Source of the DNA: Paramarasmius palmivorus
Taxonomy: Eukaryota; Basidiomycota; Agaricomycetes; Agaricales; Marasmiaceae
DNA length: 64,000 nt
Direction of reading: 5' to 3'
NCBI GenBank assembly: GCA_037176845.1
Contig: JAYKXP010000117.1
Location: 1-64,000, forward strand
Below, in pieces: positions 62,879-64,000 of the stretch (its first letter is position 1; every line of letters begins with the position of its first letter). The notes beneath the pieces were generated by a model. The model saw only the letters and a list, made by a program, of their open reading frames with translations, had not been told where the DNA came from and did not search any database. The position numbers were made by a program, and so were the translations under genes.

Positions 62879-64000
62879 TCATGAATCATGTTCATAATCT
62901 AATGGACGATTATCGAAAAGTTTCATCCCCGACGCAAGATCTATTATTCGCTGTACCTCCTCCACTTGTACCTCCTTGTTCCGCTTAAAGCCTTCAATCA
63001 GACGCAAACCACGCTCAGCCACAACAGAACCGTTTGTTTGTCCCTTAAGCTTCGACTCCAGCAAACATAGTAGCGAAGAAAGGCTGGTGTAAGTGCCATC
63101 GTAAATAGCATCTACGGCCCACTCAAGCGATTCTTTACAAGGGCCGGGTTCTCTTGTGCATGAGGGCATCCAAATGTCACCGTGAACTCTGTACCAGAAG
63201 CCTGATTCTAAGTGCAACCTTCAGCTACAGGTAAAATCCAGCATCAAAAACCATACCTGGTAGCGCAACGTAGAGTAGACTGGGAGACCTGCGCTGAAGT
63301 CGGGAAATGAATTCCCAGCCTCGGTTCAAGTCCGGTGGATAGGACTCGTCTATACGGGTCCAATAAAAGCGGGTGAGCTTGGTCAGAGCGGCACAGCCCG
63401 ACAAAACTGCCGCTGTTGATAGCTGAGAAAGCCATGGTTCCAAGTCAGCCAGAAGGGAATGAAAACACGGAGAAGCAGGACGTACCGTGTCGCTCAGATA
63501 CCTTGCCTGCCCAGGTACATCGTCGGGTGGATAGATGCACTGAATCACCAGTGAAGTCAGGTTTGGGCAACCTTTGGCTATGAATACGAAGAGATATTCG
63601 CCGTAGCCAGCCCCGGTATACAGTTCCAATTTCTGAAGTGAAGCTGCTACCCCTCCGGAACCAAGTGATTGCCCAATGGAGTATATATTCAACGGTGTGG
63701 TCTGCAATGGTGATTCGAATAATCGGAGCACTGGCAGCCCACAACGCAACAGAAATGCTAGAGTTCGACTGTTGACCGACAGTTCTTCGAGAGTAGTGAA
63801 AGGCGAGCGCCGAGAGGCGAGCTCACCAGCAAGAGGCTCAAGCCCGCTCACATAAAGACGTTGTAGAGTGGAAGAGTGTCGTTCTATGAATTCTTGAAGA
63901 ATAGCTGTCTGATAACCGTAGAATGAGAAATCCTTTAGTCGAGGAAAGGTGACTTTGGACAAAATCGCTGAAATAGTTGTTCCGCTGATGGGAGAGAGAG
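62879..64000 (-). CDS. F-box/LRR-like protein, 5' part beyond the window
   Basis: Exons (>64000)-63486, 63422-63257 and 63207-62879 (introns 63 and 49 bp) are the C-terminal part of a third member of the 29882/59826 group: FIERHSSTLQRLYVSGLEPL, FLLRCGLPVLRLFE, SLLYVALPG, then ESGFWYRVHGDIWMP opening the last exon. The first exon with the F-box is outside the window. Same intron positions as the two complete relatives. Confidence 0.65.

Noticed and set aside
1..64000. CRISPR arrays, rRNA or tRNA genes, bacterial operons
   Set aside because: No regular spacer array, no cloverleaf or rRNA sequence recognised by eye; gene structure is fungal. A tRNAscan run would be needed to exclude tRNAs properly.

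Overview
The window looks like nuclear DNA of a basidiomycete fungus, most likely an Agaricomycete. Almost every gene I could reconstruct is cut by spliceosomal introns of about 44 to 71 bp with GT(A/G)NGT donors and CTRAC-like branch points. The gene content also fits: expanded F-box-like families, a MYND-finger protein, a KDZ-type transposase remnant, a TET/JBP-like dioxygenase, and Ty1/copia and chromoviral Ty3/gypsy retrotransposons. Species and chromosome cannot be told from the sequence. All exon structures are my own reading of splice signals and frame, without transcript evidence.

Layout. 1-5.2 kb: no convincing gene. 5.2-8.1 kb: two paralogous F-box-like genes, both minus. 8.5-9.2 kb: C-terminal remnant of a KDZ transposase. 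10.5-11.3 kb: a small gene made of three W/F-containing repeats. 11.4-13.4 kb: a patch of dispersed copies of a short motif (core GTCYAACARGARGG), including a 177-bp tandem repeat. 13.6-19.0 kb: a complete Ty1/copia element with apparently identical 421-bp LTRs, a 5-bp target duplication and an intact polyprotein. 19.5-22.2 kb: a truncated integrase-type element gene and an unknown two-exon gene. 23.6-25.5 kb: a MYND zinc-finger gene.

25.9-47.3 kb and 58.4-64 kb form one accessory region. It is built from an unnamed four-exon family of about 256-279 aa proteins (here 'P family': six intact members, one remnant) interleaved with five F-box/LRR-like genes. Three P/F-box pairs are divergent and share an upstream region. 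Fragments of a fungal fatty-acid-synthase gene lie in or beside these spacers, suggesting repeated segmental duplication. The same region holds a TET/JBP-like dioxygenase gene and an unknown five-exon gene.

47.4-58.4 kb is an 11,039-bp chromovirus (Ty3/gypsy, minus strand) inserted 3 bp before the stop codon of a P-family gene. It is the most interesting object here. It has apparently identical 552-bp LTRs, a GGTGA target duplication, a Tf1-like self-priming arrangement (PBS complementary to the predicted 5' end of its own RNA), a textbook -1 frameshift signal between gag and pol, a 17-triplet collagen-like tract in Gag, a C-terminal chromodomain, and between pol and the 3' LTR an intact five-exon gene on the opposite strand. 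Because that cargo gene is antisense to the genomic RNA, its introns would not be removed during retrotransposition, which may explain why it still has them.
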